Origin: an uncultured Bacteroidales bacterium
Lineage (GTDB): Bacteria > Bacteroidota > Bacteroidia > Bacteroidales > Paludibacteraceae
Assembly: GCA_947164985.1 (NCBI GenBank)
Contig: CAMUYI010000002.1
Span: forward strand, 277,886 to 341,885
Reading direction: 5' to 3'
Length of the DNA stretch: 64,000 nt
Below the pieces are notes generated by a model, which worked only from the letters and a program-made list of their open reading frames with translations, was not told where the DNA came from and did not search any database. Shown piece after piece: positions 11,165-18,994 of the stretch. Both the position numbers and the translations under genes were made by a program. Every line of letters begins with the position of its first letter. Position 1 is the stretch's first letter.

Positions 11165-12157
11165 TTACTCAGCTGCAAGCGTGATGCGACGGAAGTCGAG
11201 GATCGTGACGCCTTTTGCTTTGAGTACGTCCTTCACGAGCTCTTTGCTCTCGCTCATGATGTATTGTTGCTCAACGAGCGTGCTCTCTTTCAAGAACTTA
11301 TTCAAACGACCTTGTGCAATCATCTCGATCTTCTTAGCCTGGGCAGCGAGGTTAGCCTCTGCCTCTGCCGGAACTTTCGCACGGATGTCACGAGCAATCT
11401 GAGCCTGCTCCTCGGTCAACCAGCCCTTAGCGGTGTTGGAAGCGATGTGATCATCGCTATCGCAGTGAGCGGGGTTGAGACCAGCCTTACGCAGCGCGTT
11501 CTCAACGGCTTTGTTGATCTCGTCCTGTTTGGTCTTCTCGATAGCTACCTCAAGTTCGTGCTTCTTAACGTCGTCAGCTACGTGATCAGCGTCCAAAGCG
11601 ATCGGCGACATAGCAGCTACCTGCATGGAGATACCATGAACGGTCTCAGCGTCAGAACCTGCCTCTGCAGCAACGAGCGAACTCAGTTTGTTTCCGAGGT
11701 GATTGTAAGCGTCCACTACCGGTGCCTCAAGGCATGCGTAGTCAGCCAACTCCATCTTCTCGCCGGTAACACCGGAACGCTCTGTGATGATCTCAGCCAC
11801 GGTGAAGTTACCGATCTTGAGGTTCTTGAGTTCCTCTTGGCTCTGTACTTTGTTATCCAAAGCAGCATCCAGGATGAGTTTAACCATACCAACGAAGTCC
11901 TCGTTCTTAGCTACGAAATCGGTCTCGCACTTCACGCCTACGATAGCGCCGAAGTTACCTTTTACCTTTGCGAGTACGCAACCTTCCGAAGCCTCACGGT
12001 CGCTACGTTTTGCTGCGATAGCCTGCCCGCGCTTGCGGAGCAAGTCCTTCGCAACCTCGAAATCACCGTTAGCCTCTTCGAGAGCCTTCTTTACATCCAT
12101 CATACCTGCGCCAGTGATGTCGCGCAGTTTTTTGATATCAGCTAATGTAACAGCCAT
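11165..12157 (-). CDS. tsf: elongation factor Ts
   Basis: [44 protein letters not shown]. Confidence 0.97.
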   Translation of the reverse strand: MAVTLADIKKLRDITGAGMMDVKKALEEANGDFEVAKDLLRKRGQAIAAKRSDREASEGCVLAKVKGNFGAIVGVKCETDFVAKNEDFVGMVKLILDAALDNKVQSQEELKNLKIGNFTVAEIITERSGVTGEKMELADYACLEAPVVDAYNHLGNKLSSLVAAEAGSDAETVHGISMQVAAMSPIALDADHVADDVKKHELEVAIEKTKQDEINKAVENALRKAGLNPAHCDSDDHIASNTAKGWLTEEQAQIARDIRAKVPAEAEANLAAQAKKIEMIAQGRLNKFLKESTLVEQQYIMSESKELVKDVLKAKGVTILDFRRITLAAE

Positions 12158-12163
12158 ATTCTT

Positions 12164-12198
12164 AATTAAAAATTAAAAATTAAAAATTACGAATTATT
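12164..12198. repeat. 7-nt tandem repeat at tsf/rpsB junction
   Basis: AATTAAA x3, AATTACG, AATTATT. Confidence 0.8.
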
Positions 12199-13003
12199 CG
12201 GCAGCTTCTTCAGCGTCTGCTTTCGGAGCAGCTTTGCGGATACGTTGACGACGCTCTTTGGGAGCCGGAGCCTCTGCGGTAGCTTGCTCTTGAGCAGCTT
12301 CCTCGTCAGCTTTCTCTACCTTACGCTCCTCGAGACCCTCTTTGATAGCCTCGCAAACAGCGGTGAGGATGACGTCAATAGCCTTCGTTGCATCATCGTT
12401 TGCCGGGATCACGAAGTCAATGTTGTTCGGGTTTGAGTTCGTATCTACGATACCGAATACAGGAATACCCAGACGGTTAGCCTCTGCAACAGCGATCTTC
12501 TCTTTGATCACGTCAACTACGAATACAGCACTCGGCAGACGAGTCATGTCGGCGATAGAACCAAGGTTCTTCTCCAGTTTCTCACGCTGACGTGCGATTT
12601 GCAGTTTCTCGCGCTTCGAAACGTTATCCAGCGTACCATCGGTAGTCATCTTGTCGATCTGGCTCATTTTCTTCACAGCCTTACGGATCGTCGGGAAGTT
12701 GGTCAACATACCACCTGCCCAACGCTCGGTGATGTACGGCATGCCTACCTCTTGTGCGTGAGCAGCGATAACCTCTTGAGCCTGTTTCTTCGTACCAACG
12801 AACAGCACCTTACGGCCACTGCGTGCCAGGTTCTTCAAAGCTTCAGCAGCCTCGTCAACCTTTACGACAGTCTTGTTCAAGTCGATGATGTGAATACCGT
12901 TGCGCTCCATGTAGATGTACGGAGCCATTGCCGGGTTCCATTTGCGTTTGAGGTGGCCAAAATGTGCACCAGCCTCGAGCAATTGATCAAAATTTGTTCT
13001 CAT
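12194..13003 (-). CDS. rpsB: 30S ribosomal protein S2
   Basis: LLEAGAHFGHLKRKWNPAMAPYIYMERNGIHIIDL. Confidence 0.97.
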   Translation of the reverse strand: MRTNFDQLLEAGAHFGHLKRKWNPAMAPYIYMERNGIHIIDLNKTVVKVDEAAEALKNLARSGRKVLFVGTKKQAQEVIAAHAQEVGMPYITERWAGGMLTNFPTIRKAVKKMSQIDKMTTDGTLDNVSKREKLQIARQREKLEKNLGSIADMTRLPSAVFVVDVIKEKIAVAEANRLGIPVFGIVDTNSNPNNIDFVIPANDDATKAIDVILTAVCEAIKEGLEERKVEKADEEAAQEQATAEAPAPKERRQRIRKAAPKADAEEAAE

Positions 13004-13009
13004 TTTTTT

Positions 13010-13037
13010 GTGTAATGTTTAATGTGTAATGTTTATT
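13010..13037. repeat. 7-nt tandem repeat upstream of rpsB
   Basis: GTGTAAT GTTTAAT GTGTAAT GTTTATT. Confidence 0.8.
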
Positions 13038-13178
13038 AAAAAGCTCCTTGTATTTTGGAATTCCCGTTCACGCGCATAATACATTATTAAATACACGCGC
13101 ACGCATATGCGTTTGAGACTCCAAAACAATCGTGTGGTAATCCCGAAGGAGTCCACACGATTTGGAGTGTTCTTCCGA

Positions 13179-13565
13179 TTAACGTTTACTGAACTGGAAG
13201 TGCTTACGAGCCTTCGGCTGACCCGGTTTCTTACGCTCAACCTCACGAGCGTCACGAGTCATGAAGCCTTCAGCCTTCAACGCAGCCTTGTCTTCCGGAT
13301 TAATCTTCACCAGCGCACGTGCGATAGCCAAACGCAGAGCCTCTGCCTGACCTTTGAAACCACCACCGTCAAGGTTAGCCTTGATATCGTATTTCTCAGC
13401 AACGCCGAGCTTGTTCAGCGGCTGAAGAACGATATAGCGCAGAATAGAAGACGGGAAATATGTCTCGATGTCACGACCGTTGATCACGATCTTGCCGGCA
13501 CCATCATTTACGTAAACACGAGCTACTGCCTCTTTACGACGACCTAATGCATTAACTGTTTCCAT
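13179..13565 (-). CDS. rpsI: 30S ribosomal protein S9
   Basis: ALGRRKEAVARVYV; C-term PGQPKARKHFQFSKR. Confidence 0.97.
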   Translation of the reverse strand: METVNALGRRKEAVARVYVNDGAGKIVINGRDIETYFPSSILRYIVLQPLNKLGVAEKYDIKANLDGGGFKGQAEALRLAIARALVKINPEDKAALKAEGFMTRDAREVERKKPGQPKARKHFQFSKR

Positions 13566-13573
13566 ATCTTCTA

Positions 13574-14029
13574 TTATTTCAGGGTGTTAATATCAATTAC
13601 TTTCGGTTGTTGTGCCTGCATGTTGTGCTCTGCACCTGCGAAAATGTACAGGTTAGTGATCTGACGAGCACCCAGACGATTCTTCGGCAACATACCTTTT
13701 ACTACTTTGCGAACGAGCTTGTCAGCGCCCTTAGCCATCAGGTCAGCCGGAGTGAACTCACGTTGGCCACCCGGGAAACCGGTGTAGCGTACATACACGC
13801 GATCGTTCCATTTGTTACCTGTCAGCTGCACTTTGTCAGCGTTCACGATGATTACATTGTCACCACAGTCCACGTTCGGAGTGTAGGACGGTTTGTACTT
13901 ACCACGCAGCAGTTTAGCTACTTTGGAGCACATACGGCCGAGGATCTGGCCTTCAGCGTCAACCACTACCCACTCTTTCTTAGCGGTAGCTTTGTTTACA
14001 GACACTGTCTTGTAAGAATTGTATTCCAT
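13574..14029 (-). CDS. rplM: 50S ribosomal protein L13 (start refined from 14083 to 14029)
   Basis: MEYNSYKTVSVNKATAKKEWVVVDAEGQILGRM...; promoter at 14152-14182. Confidence 0.95.
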   Translation of the reverse strand: MEYNSYKTVSVNKATAKKEWVVVDAEGQILGRMCSKVAKLLRGKYKPSYTPNVDCGDNVIIVNADKVQLTGNKWNDRVYVRYTGFPGGQREFTPADLMAKGADKLVRKVVKGMLPKNRLGARQITNLYIFAGAEHNMQAQQPKVIDINTLK

Positions 14030-14151
14030 TAATTTTGTTTGTTTTAGGCTTGGCCGACAGACATCTATTAAGCGTCTCCGCACTGCCCAGCCAGGCGATT
14101 TATAATTATTGTTTTACATGCGTTCTCGCGTTGTACGCGCGAAAAAGCGTG

Positions 14152-14182
14152 CAAAGGTACTGCTTTTTTTTGACATGACCAA
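14152..14182 (-). promoter_or_regulatory. Bacteroidetes-type promoter for rplM-rpsI-rpsB-tsf
   Basis: TTG-N20-TACCTTTG read on minus strand. Confidence 0.8.
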
Positions 14183-14283
14183 ATTTTTTTTCAAAAATCT
14201 GCTAAAAATCTTTCATTTTACTATAGAAAACACAGAAAAATCGCCCGAAATGAGCGATTTTTCCTTGAGAGTGCGCAGAGCGA

Positions 14284-14664
14284 TTAACCGTGTTGCTGGT
14301 CGTACTCGGCGCCGCAGACCATCCAGTAGTAGGCCTTGAGGGTCTTCTTGCCGCCTGCGAGGTCTTTCTGAGCCATGAAGGCTTGTTGGTCAGCAAGTTG
14401 TTTGCTCAGATCGGCTGCACGGGTTGCAACCATGTCGCGTACTGCGGTGAAGCGTGCGCGGACTGCTACCTCACGGTTCGACAGCGGAGTACTGCGCTCC
14501 ACTTTTCTACGGAGATACAGTCGGTTACAGTCTTTTGACTCGGTCGCTGCTACGCGGTGCGTACCCAAGAGCATCTTGGTACAAGAGTGTTGACCGCTCT
14601 TGCTCGGTTTGGAGAGTGCTCCGGATACATGATCAATACCGGCACTCCATTCTACTTTAGCCAT
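14284..14664 (-). CDS. small phage-like protein, 'VSGALSK' paralog P1
   Basis: DHVSGALSKPSK...RLYLRRKVERSTPLSNREVAVRARFTAV...KKTLKAYYW; similar to 14847-15239 and 16609-16929. Confidence 0.75.
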   Translation of the reverse strand: MAKVEWSAGIDHVSGALSKPSKSGQHSCTKMLLGTHRVAATESKDCNRLYLRRKVERSTPLSNREVAVRARFTAVRDMVATRAADLSKQLADQQAFMAQKDLAGGKKTLKAYYWMVCGAEYDQQHG

Positions 14665-14846
14665 TTCGCGTGTGGCTATCCTCGTACATGTACCAAAACT
14701 CCGTTTTAGTAGGGAGTACTCGGATGCACCCGCTCTTAACTCGGACTATCGCTACGTTAGCAGTCCTCGTTAGGGGGATGCCCTCTAAGCCACGTGAGAG
14801 GGGTTAAATGTTAATAAAAAGAGTGAGTTTTGGGTTAACCTGTTGA

Positions 14847-15239
14847 TCAGCCTTGATTGGCTTGATCGTAGGCTGCTGCTTCCAAAGACCAGAGGTATGA
14901 CCGCATGGTCTTTTTGCCGTTAGCAAGATCCTTTTGCGCCTTGAAGGCTGCCTCGTCGGCTGCTTGCTTGGTGGGGTCGTTGAGTCGCGTGTTGACTGCT
15001 GCCGAAACAGCTGCAAACTTGGTGCGGATTCCGGTCTCTTTAGCCGTTACGGGCGTAGTGCGGGTTACGGACTTGAGGTCGCGGAGGTAGACGCGGGAGC
15101 AATCAGGCGAGGTGGTAGGTGCTTTACGGTGGGTAGCCAACACCATCTTTTGGTCTGCCGCGTGCGGGGACTTTTTGTCGATCTTGTTCAGAGCGCCAGA
15201 GACGGTCTCAAACATCGGGGCATAGGTTGCTTTTGCCAT
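14847..15239 (-). CDS. small phage-like protein, 'VSGALSK' paralog P2
   Basis: FETVSGALNKIDK...RVYLRDLKSVTRTTPVTAKETGIRTKFAAVSAAV...KKTMRSYLW. Confidence 0.75.
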   Translation of the reverse strand: MAKATYAPMFETVSGALNKIDKKSPHAADQKMVLATHRKAPTTSPDCSRVYLRDLKSVTRTTPVTAKETGIRTKFAAVSAAVNTRLNDPTKQAADEAAFKAQKDLANGKKTMRSYLWSLEAAAYDQANQG

Positions 15240-15264
15240 AGTGAGTAAGTGTTTTTTGTGTTAA

Positions 15265-15302
15265 ACTGGTCTACTGGTCAACTGGTCTTCTAGTCAACTA
15301 GT
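15265..15302. repeat. 8-nt tandem repeat
   Basis: ACTGGTCT ACTGGTCA ACTGGTCT TCTAGTCA ACTAGT. Confidence 0.8.
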
Positions 15303-15339
15303 AGGATCGGCTCTTTCTTTAAATAGGTGAGCGTTTTAC

Positions 15340-15447
15340 CTATTTCTTGCGGTGCTTCTCGATGTGGTAGAAGCCAAGAGTGAGGATCTTGATAAGGATC
15401 TCAAAGAGGACTTTAGTCCAACTGGTTTCTTCTTGTTCTGTTTTCAT
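15340..15447 (-). CDS. 35-aa single-helix peptide MKTEQEETSWTKVLFEILIKILTLGFYHIEKHRKK
   Basis: Manual translation; charged-hydrophobic-basic layout; adjacent to DUF5675-like gene; resembles the layout of Bacteroidales 'smalltalk' peptides. Confidence 0.5.
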   Translation of the reverse strand: MKTEQEETSWTKVLFEILIKILTLGFYHIEKHRKK

Positions 15448-15489
15448 AATGTAGTTGTTTTAAAAATAAAACAAAAATGCAAGATGTTT

Positions 15490-15879
15490 TTATTTAGCGG
15501 CACAAATCTCAAGGCGGGTCTCTTCTGAGGCGGTTTGCTCGGAAAGCCAGCGGGCGGTAAGAGATTGCTCCATGCTGGCGGAGATAAGGATACAGCCTTT
15601 ACTGTGCTCAGGTAGAGAGCCGCGGTGGAATCGTATTCCGGAACGTCCGGGGACTTGGGATAAGAGGGGTAAGAGCCTCTTAAACTTGGGCGATTGGGTG
15701 ACTTGAACTTTGTAGATCAAGGCGGGGACGAGGTAGTCGGCATTTTCGAGTGTGTCGCAGATATAGTGCAGACGCTCTACGAGGAGGCCGGTACGCTTGT
15801 TGATGTAGTGCGATGTGCGATAGAGTTTGCCGTGGACAGCCTTGTCTTCGGGCATGGCACGGATGAGTTTATAGTACAT
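15490..15879 (-). CDS. DUF5675-like protein
   Basis: GKLYRTSHY...YICDTLENADYLVPALIYKVQVTQSPKFKRLLPLLSQVPGRSGIRFHRGSLPEHSKGCILIS matches the DUF5675 layout; start refined to MYYKL. Confidence 0.75.
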   Translation of the reverse strand: MYYKLIRAMPEDKAVHGKLYRTSHYINKRTGLLVERLHYICDTLENADYLVPALIYKVQVTQSPKFKRLLPLLSQVPGRSGIRFHRGSLPEHSKGCILISASMEQSLTARWLSEQTASEETRLEICAAK

Positions 15880-15925
15880 AAAAAGACACAAGCTAAAAAT
15901 TAATACAAGCTAAAAAAGACACAAG

Positions 15926-16120
15926 CTAGTTTTTCTTCTTGTAGACGTAGTCGATGCCCATCAGCGCGCCGGAGAAGGTGGCGACTTCCCCGAACGCGAC
16001 GAGGAGCGATTCATGGATTTGGCCTTCGGGGTCGATGAAGACTCCGCAGAAGAGTAATATAAGTCCGCCGATGGAGAGCACTGTGGCGGTGATGAGTTGC
16101 AAATTTACTTTCATATTCAT
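15926..16120 (-). CDS. 64-aa two-helix membrane protein (holin-like size)
   Basis: MNMKVNLQLITATVLSIGGLILLFCGVFIDPEGQIHESLLVAFGEVATFSGALMGIDYVYKKKN. Confidence 0.7.
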   Translation of the reverse strand: MNMKVNLQLITATVLSIGGLILLFCGVFIDPEGQIHESLLVAFGEVATFSGALMGIDYVYKKKN

Positions 16121-16242
16121 AAAAATGTTTAGCTATTCTCGGCGGAAGCCACTCCTTCCATTCCGTTGGAAGGACGTTCCGGGTGCAAATATGCCCACAT
16201 TTTTGGCGGTTTTGCAAATTTTTCACAAAAAAGTCTACAAAA

Positions 16243-16389
16243 TTATCCCCAGGCGTACTTCAGGAAGGCTTCAATATTGGTTTCATCGACCGGTTGTCCG
16301 AAGCAGTCGAGCAGGTCTTTGACGATACGCGCTTCGATATGTTTTCCTGCGCGTTGATTGAGACATTGATGTATTTCGTGTGTGGTCAT
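16243..16389 (-). CDS. 48-aa hypothetical protein MTTHEIHQCLNQRAGKHIEARIVKDLLDCFGQPVDETNIEAFLKYAWG
   Basis: ATGA stop/start overlap with upstream ORF ending at 16386. Confidence 0.55.
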   Translation of the reverse strand: MTTHEIHQCLNQRAGKHIEARIVKDLLDCFGQPVDETNIEAFLKYAWG

Positions 16390-16622
16390 AGAGTTCCTTT
16401 CTTTTTTGAGCGTTCAACGATTTCGAGGTTGTATAAGGTCGCTATCTCCCGAAGATGGACCGAGATTGCATCGGGATTGAGTCGGTTACGAATCGGCTTG
16501 TAGAAAGCGAAGATTTTGCCGTTTCGTGTTCGAAAGATGAAGTCATCTATTCGTCCTCTCAATGCTCTCAAATTGCCGTCAACTGATCTGAGTTGAAAGG
16601 CGGTTTTACTATATTTCGGCAT
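16386..16622 (-). CDS. small hypothetical protein, divergent member P4 of the same family
   Basis: MPKYSK...RALRGRIDDFIFRTRNGKIFAFYKPIRNRLNP; overlaps P3 stop by 14 nt. Confidence 0.55.
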   Translation of the reverse strand: MPKYSKTAFQLRSVDGNLRALRGRIDDFIFRTRNGKIFAFYKPIRNRLNPDAISVHLREIATLYNLEIVERSKKKGTL

Positions 16623-16929
16623 GGGTACCTCCTTTCTTGAATTCGGCCTTGACTTCTGCCCAGATGAGTTTGCGTGGACGTTTGTCGCCATTGGCCATGC
16701 GACGTGATACTTCGGAAGCCATGAGAGCGAAGGATGAGCGGGCTGCTACTTCACCTTTGGTGGGTTTAGTGCGACGCGGTTTGTCTTCGCGGATGTAGAT
16801 CTTCTGTTTGCCGTTTCTGACTTGCGCTACGACGCGCTTGGTGATGACACCTTTGGAGGTGATGATCGTGGTTTTTGATAGTGTGCCGGAGACATTAGCT
16901 ATACCGGCGGGAAATATACAATCTGCCAT
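16609..16929 (-). CDS. small phage-like protein, 'VSGALSK' paralog P3
   Basis: ANVSGTLSKTT...QVRNGKQKIYIREDKPRRTKPTKGEVAARSSFALMASEVSRR. Confidence 0.75.
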   Translation of the reverse strand: MADCIFPAGIANVSGTLSKTTIITSKGVITKRVVAQVRNGKQKIYIREDKPRRTKPTKGEVAARSSFALMASEVSRRMANGDKRPRKLIWAEVKAEFKKGGTHAEI

Positions 16930-16931
16930 AA

Positions 16932-17321
16932 TTATTTGTAATTTAGCGGTTTAACATCTTTTAGTTGGAACGCTTGGGCGGCTTTGAGGGTGTAGACTCC
17001 GTAGCGGTCGAAGTACTTGGCAGAGACCATTTTGAAGGACTTCATCATGGAGTTGATATGGTCTGTGCCGTTCCAGTTGAAGGGTATGGGAACACAATCT
17101 TTGATGGCGTAGTACGGGTGATCTTTGATCTTGACACCGCGCATTTTCTGTTCCCAGAGTGTGACCCAAATCTGCCGCTGGCGTTGGAGGGGGATGGCGT
17201 TCCATTGCTCTTTGGCCGGTCCTATCATGTGCCTGTTTTGGGGCGCGATGTAGGGTTTGAGCAATTCGAGCATAGAGGTCCAACTATCCCGCTTGATGAT
17301 AATGTCGTCTAAGGATTCCAT
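16932..17321 (-). CDS. hypothetical protein (129 aa)
   Basis: MESLDDIIIKRDSWTSMLELLKPYIAPQNRHMIGPAKEQWNAIP...; same strand and spacing as the island genes. Confidence 0.6.
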   Translation of the reverse strand: MESLDDIIIKRDSWTSMLELLKPYIAPQNRHMIGPAKEQWNAIPLQRQRQIWVTLWEQKMRGVKIKDHPYYAIKDCVPIPFNWNGTDHINSMMKSFKMVSAKYFDRYGVYTLKAAQAFQLKDVKPLNYK

Positions 17322-17438
17322 AAAAAATTTTGAAAAAGTAGTGAGAGAGACTACAGAGAGAGTATTTACTATGCAGATAGTCTCTCTACTACGCATTTTT
17401 TTCTTTAATCTTTTGGTTCTTTTCTCTTTCTTTTTCTT

Positions 17439-17825
17439 TTAGTCGATGACCTTGACCGTCAGTTTGATCTCGTCGGGTTGTTTGTCGGGATAGAGTTCGA
17501 CGAAGGTCTTGACGTAGCCGTTCATGATAGCTGTGCGAGCTTTGACGCAGTTCTGCTCTTTGACCTTTTCTCTGGCATTCTCTCGCCATAAGACGGCCTG
17601 TTCTTGTTGGTACTTGTGGTAATCGGTAAAGTCAAAGACATCGGTGCGCTGGAGTTGGAAGGTGCCTACGCCTTCGATCTCGAACTCGCCTCGGTCGAGA
17701 CCTTTGGCGGCAAGGATGGTGACGGCTTCGGAGGTAGCAGCGTCGGAGATAGAGTCGATTTGTGCCTTGATGGCTTTCTCTTGGGTGCGCAGGGAGCGCA
17801 GGAGTTTTAAATTTGTTGTTTCCAT
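17439..17825 (-). CDS. hypothetical phage-like protein (128 aa)
   Basis: Helical N-term then GVGTFQLQRTDVFDFTDYHKYQQEQAVLWRENAREKVKEQ. Confidence 0.6.
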   Translation of the reverse strand: METTNLKLLRSLRTQEKAIKAQIDSISDAATSEAVTILAAKGLDRGEFEIEGVGTFQLQRTDVFDFTDYHKYQQEQAVLWRENAREKVKEQNCVKARTAIMNGYVKTFVELYPDKQPDEIKLTVKVID

Positions 17826-17844
17826 AATGATAAATGTTTTGGGC

Positions 17845-17861
17845 GCCGGATACTATCCGGC
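17845..17861. repeat. palindromic element, copy 1: GCCGGAT-ACT-ATCCGGC
   Basis: 7-bp perfect stem, 3-nt loop, flanks TTTGGGC/AAAAT shared with 19921 copy. Confidence 0.8.
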
Positions 17862-17880
17862 AAAATTAACAATGTTTTTT

Positions 17881-17925
17881 GTAAGGTCCGTAGGGTCTTT
17901 AAGGACAGTAAGGTCATTAAGGACC
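17881..17925. repeat. 9-nt tandem repeat
   Basis: GTAAGGTCC GTAGGGTCT TTAAGGACA GTAAGGTCA TTAAGGACC. Confidence 0.75.
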
Positions 17926-17964
17926 GAGTAAAAAGGACCAAGTGAAAAGGGGCCAAATGGGCAG

Positions 17965-18486
17965 CTATTCTTTGTATTTGGCAAAGAAGGTTTTGAAGTC
18001 CTCCAAGGGCATGGAGAAGAAATGATGGAAATCGTCGGCATTGAAGATGCGGGGATCGAAGTCGCAGGAACGCATGAAACGTACGTATTTAGAACGACGA
18101 TTGTTTTCCACGAACGTAACGGGTTCAAGGTTCTGCCACCTGTTGTCCGTCGTGCAGCCGTTGAGATGATCGATACAATCCGCATCCTCTGGGATTGGTC
18201 CTACCCAAGCGAGATAGACGGCATGAGAGACGAGAATGTGCTCACGCACTCCCCAAGCCTGCTTAAATTGCAGATACCGTTGTTTGCGATTCGCGTCGGA
18301 CTGAATTTGACTATTTTCCGTAGTAGTATACGTGCCTTCTATTTCCGTCTCTACCCCACTTGGGGCGATACGCAGACCGATGGTACCATCAAAAGAGACG
18401 AAGAGGCGATAGCCGTTGTCGGGTTCGTGCGGAACAAGGCGCAAGGGTGTGCCGTTAAAATCATACGTTAATAATGTGTAAGCCAT
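17965..18486 (-). CDS. HNH endonuclease-like protein
   Basis: HAVYLAWVGPIPEDADCIDHLNGCTTDNRWQNLEPVTFVENNRR (IDHxNGxxxDNRxxNL). Confidence 0.75.
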   Translation of the reverse strand: MAYTLLTYDFNGTPLRLVPHEPDNGYRLFVSFDGTIGLRIAPSGVETEIEGTYTTTENSQIQSDANRKQRYLQFKQAWGVREHILVSHAVYLAWVGPIPEDADCIDHLNGCTTDNRWQNLEPVTFVENNRRSKYVRFMRSCDFDPRIFNADDFHHFFSMPLEDFKTFFAKYKE

Positions 18487-18612
18487 TTTAATATTGTTTA
18501 AAAAATTACTAAAATGGCCGGGCCCAGCCGTTAGCTGTATTTGGAAATCCGCTGCAAAAGTACTGCTTTTTAAATAGAAACCCCGCTCAATTTGAGCGAG
18601 GCTGCAAAAAAA

Positions 18613-18873
18613 TTACTTTTTGTTGTAAATACGGCGTAAGGTAGCGGGACTTTTGTCTGTTGAGATATCTAATTTGGTATTATAATCATACGGATGATCC
18701 CTCTTCATAATGTCGCACCAACCTTGTATCGTCTCCCTTTCAAATTGTTTGTATTCAAAGCGAATACGAGAGGCTTTTACATGCTTTGTCAGACGAATCA
18801 GATAAATAACAATAAAGAATATCAAGATCATTAATGAGGTAATATCATACGTTTCTTCTTTGCGTTCATTCAT
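18613..18873 (-). CDS. hypothetical single-TM protein
   Basis: MNERKEETYDITSLMILIFFIVIYLIRLTKHVKASRIRF; start refined; promoter 18897-18927. Confidence 0.55.
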   Translation of the reverse strand: MNERKEETYDITSLMILIFFIVIYLIRLTKHVKASRIRFEYKQFERETIQGWCDIMKRDHPYDYNTKLDISTDKSPATLRRIYNKK

Positions 18874-18896
18874 GTTGTTTTTGGTTAAAAAGGACG

Positions 18897-18927
18897 CAAA
18901 GTTACTGCTAAAGTGCAAGATAGCCAA
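18897..18927 (-). promoter_or_regulatory. Bacteroidetes-type promoter
   Basis: TTG-N20-TAACTTTG on minus strand. Confidence 0.65.
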
Positions 18928-18994
18928 AGAGAGGTAAGAGCATAAAAAAATGCAGCCATCAATGATGGCTGCAAATTATAAAAAATTTTATTTT

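Noticed and set aside
11264-12145. 293-aa ORF on + strand
   Set aside because: Antisense to tsf.
15618-15651. GGAAT-CGT-ATTCC and CCGGA-ACG-TCCGG as further palindromic-element copies
   Set aside because: Only 5-bp stems and lie in codons of the conserved GIRFH motif of the DUF5675-like protein; likely coincidence.
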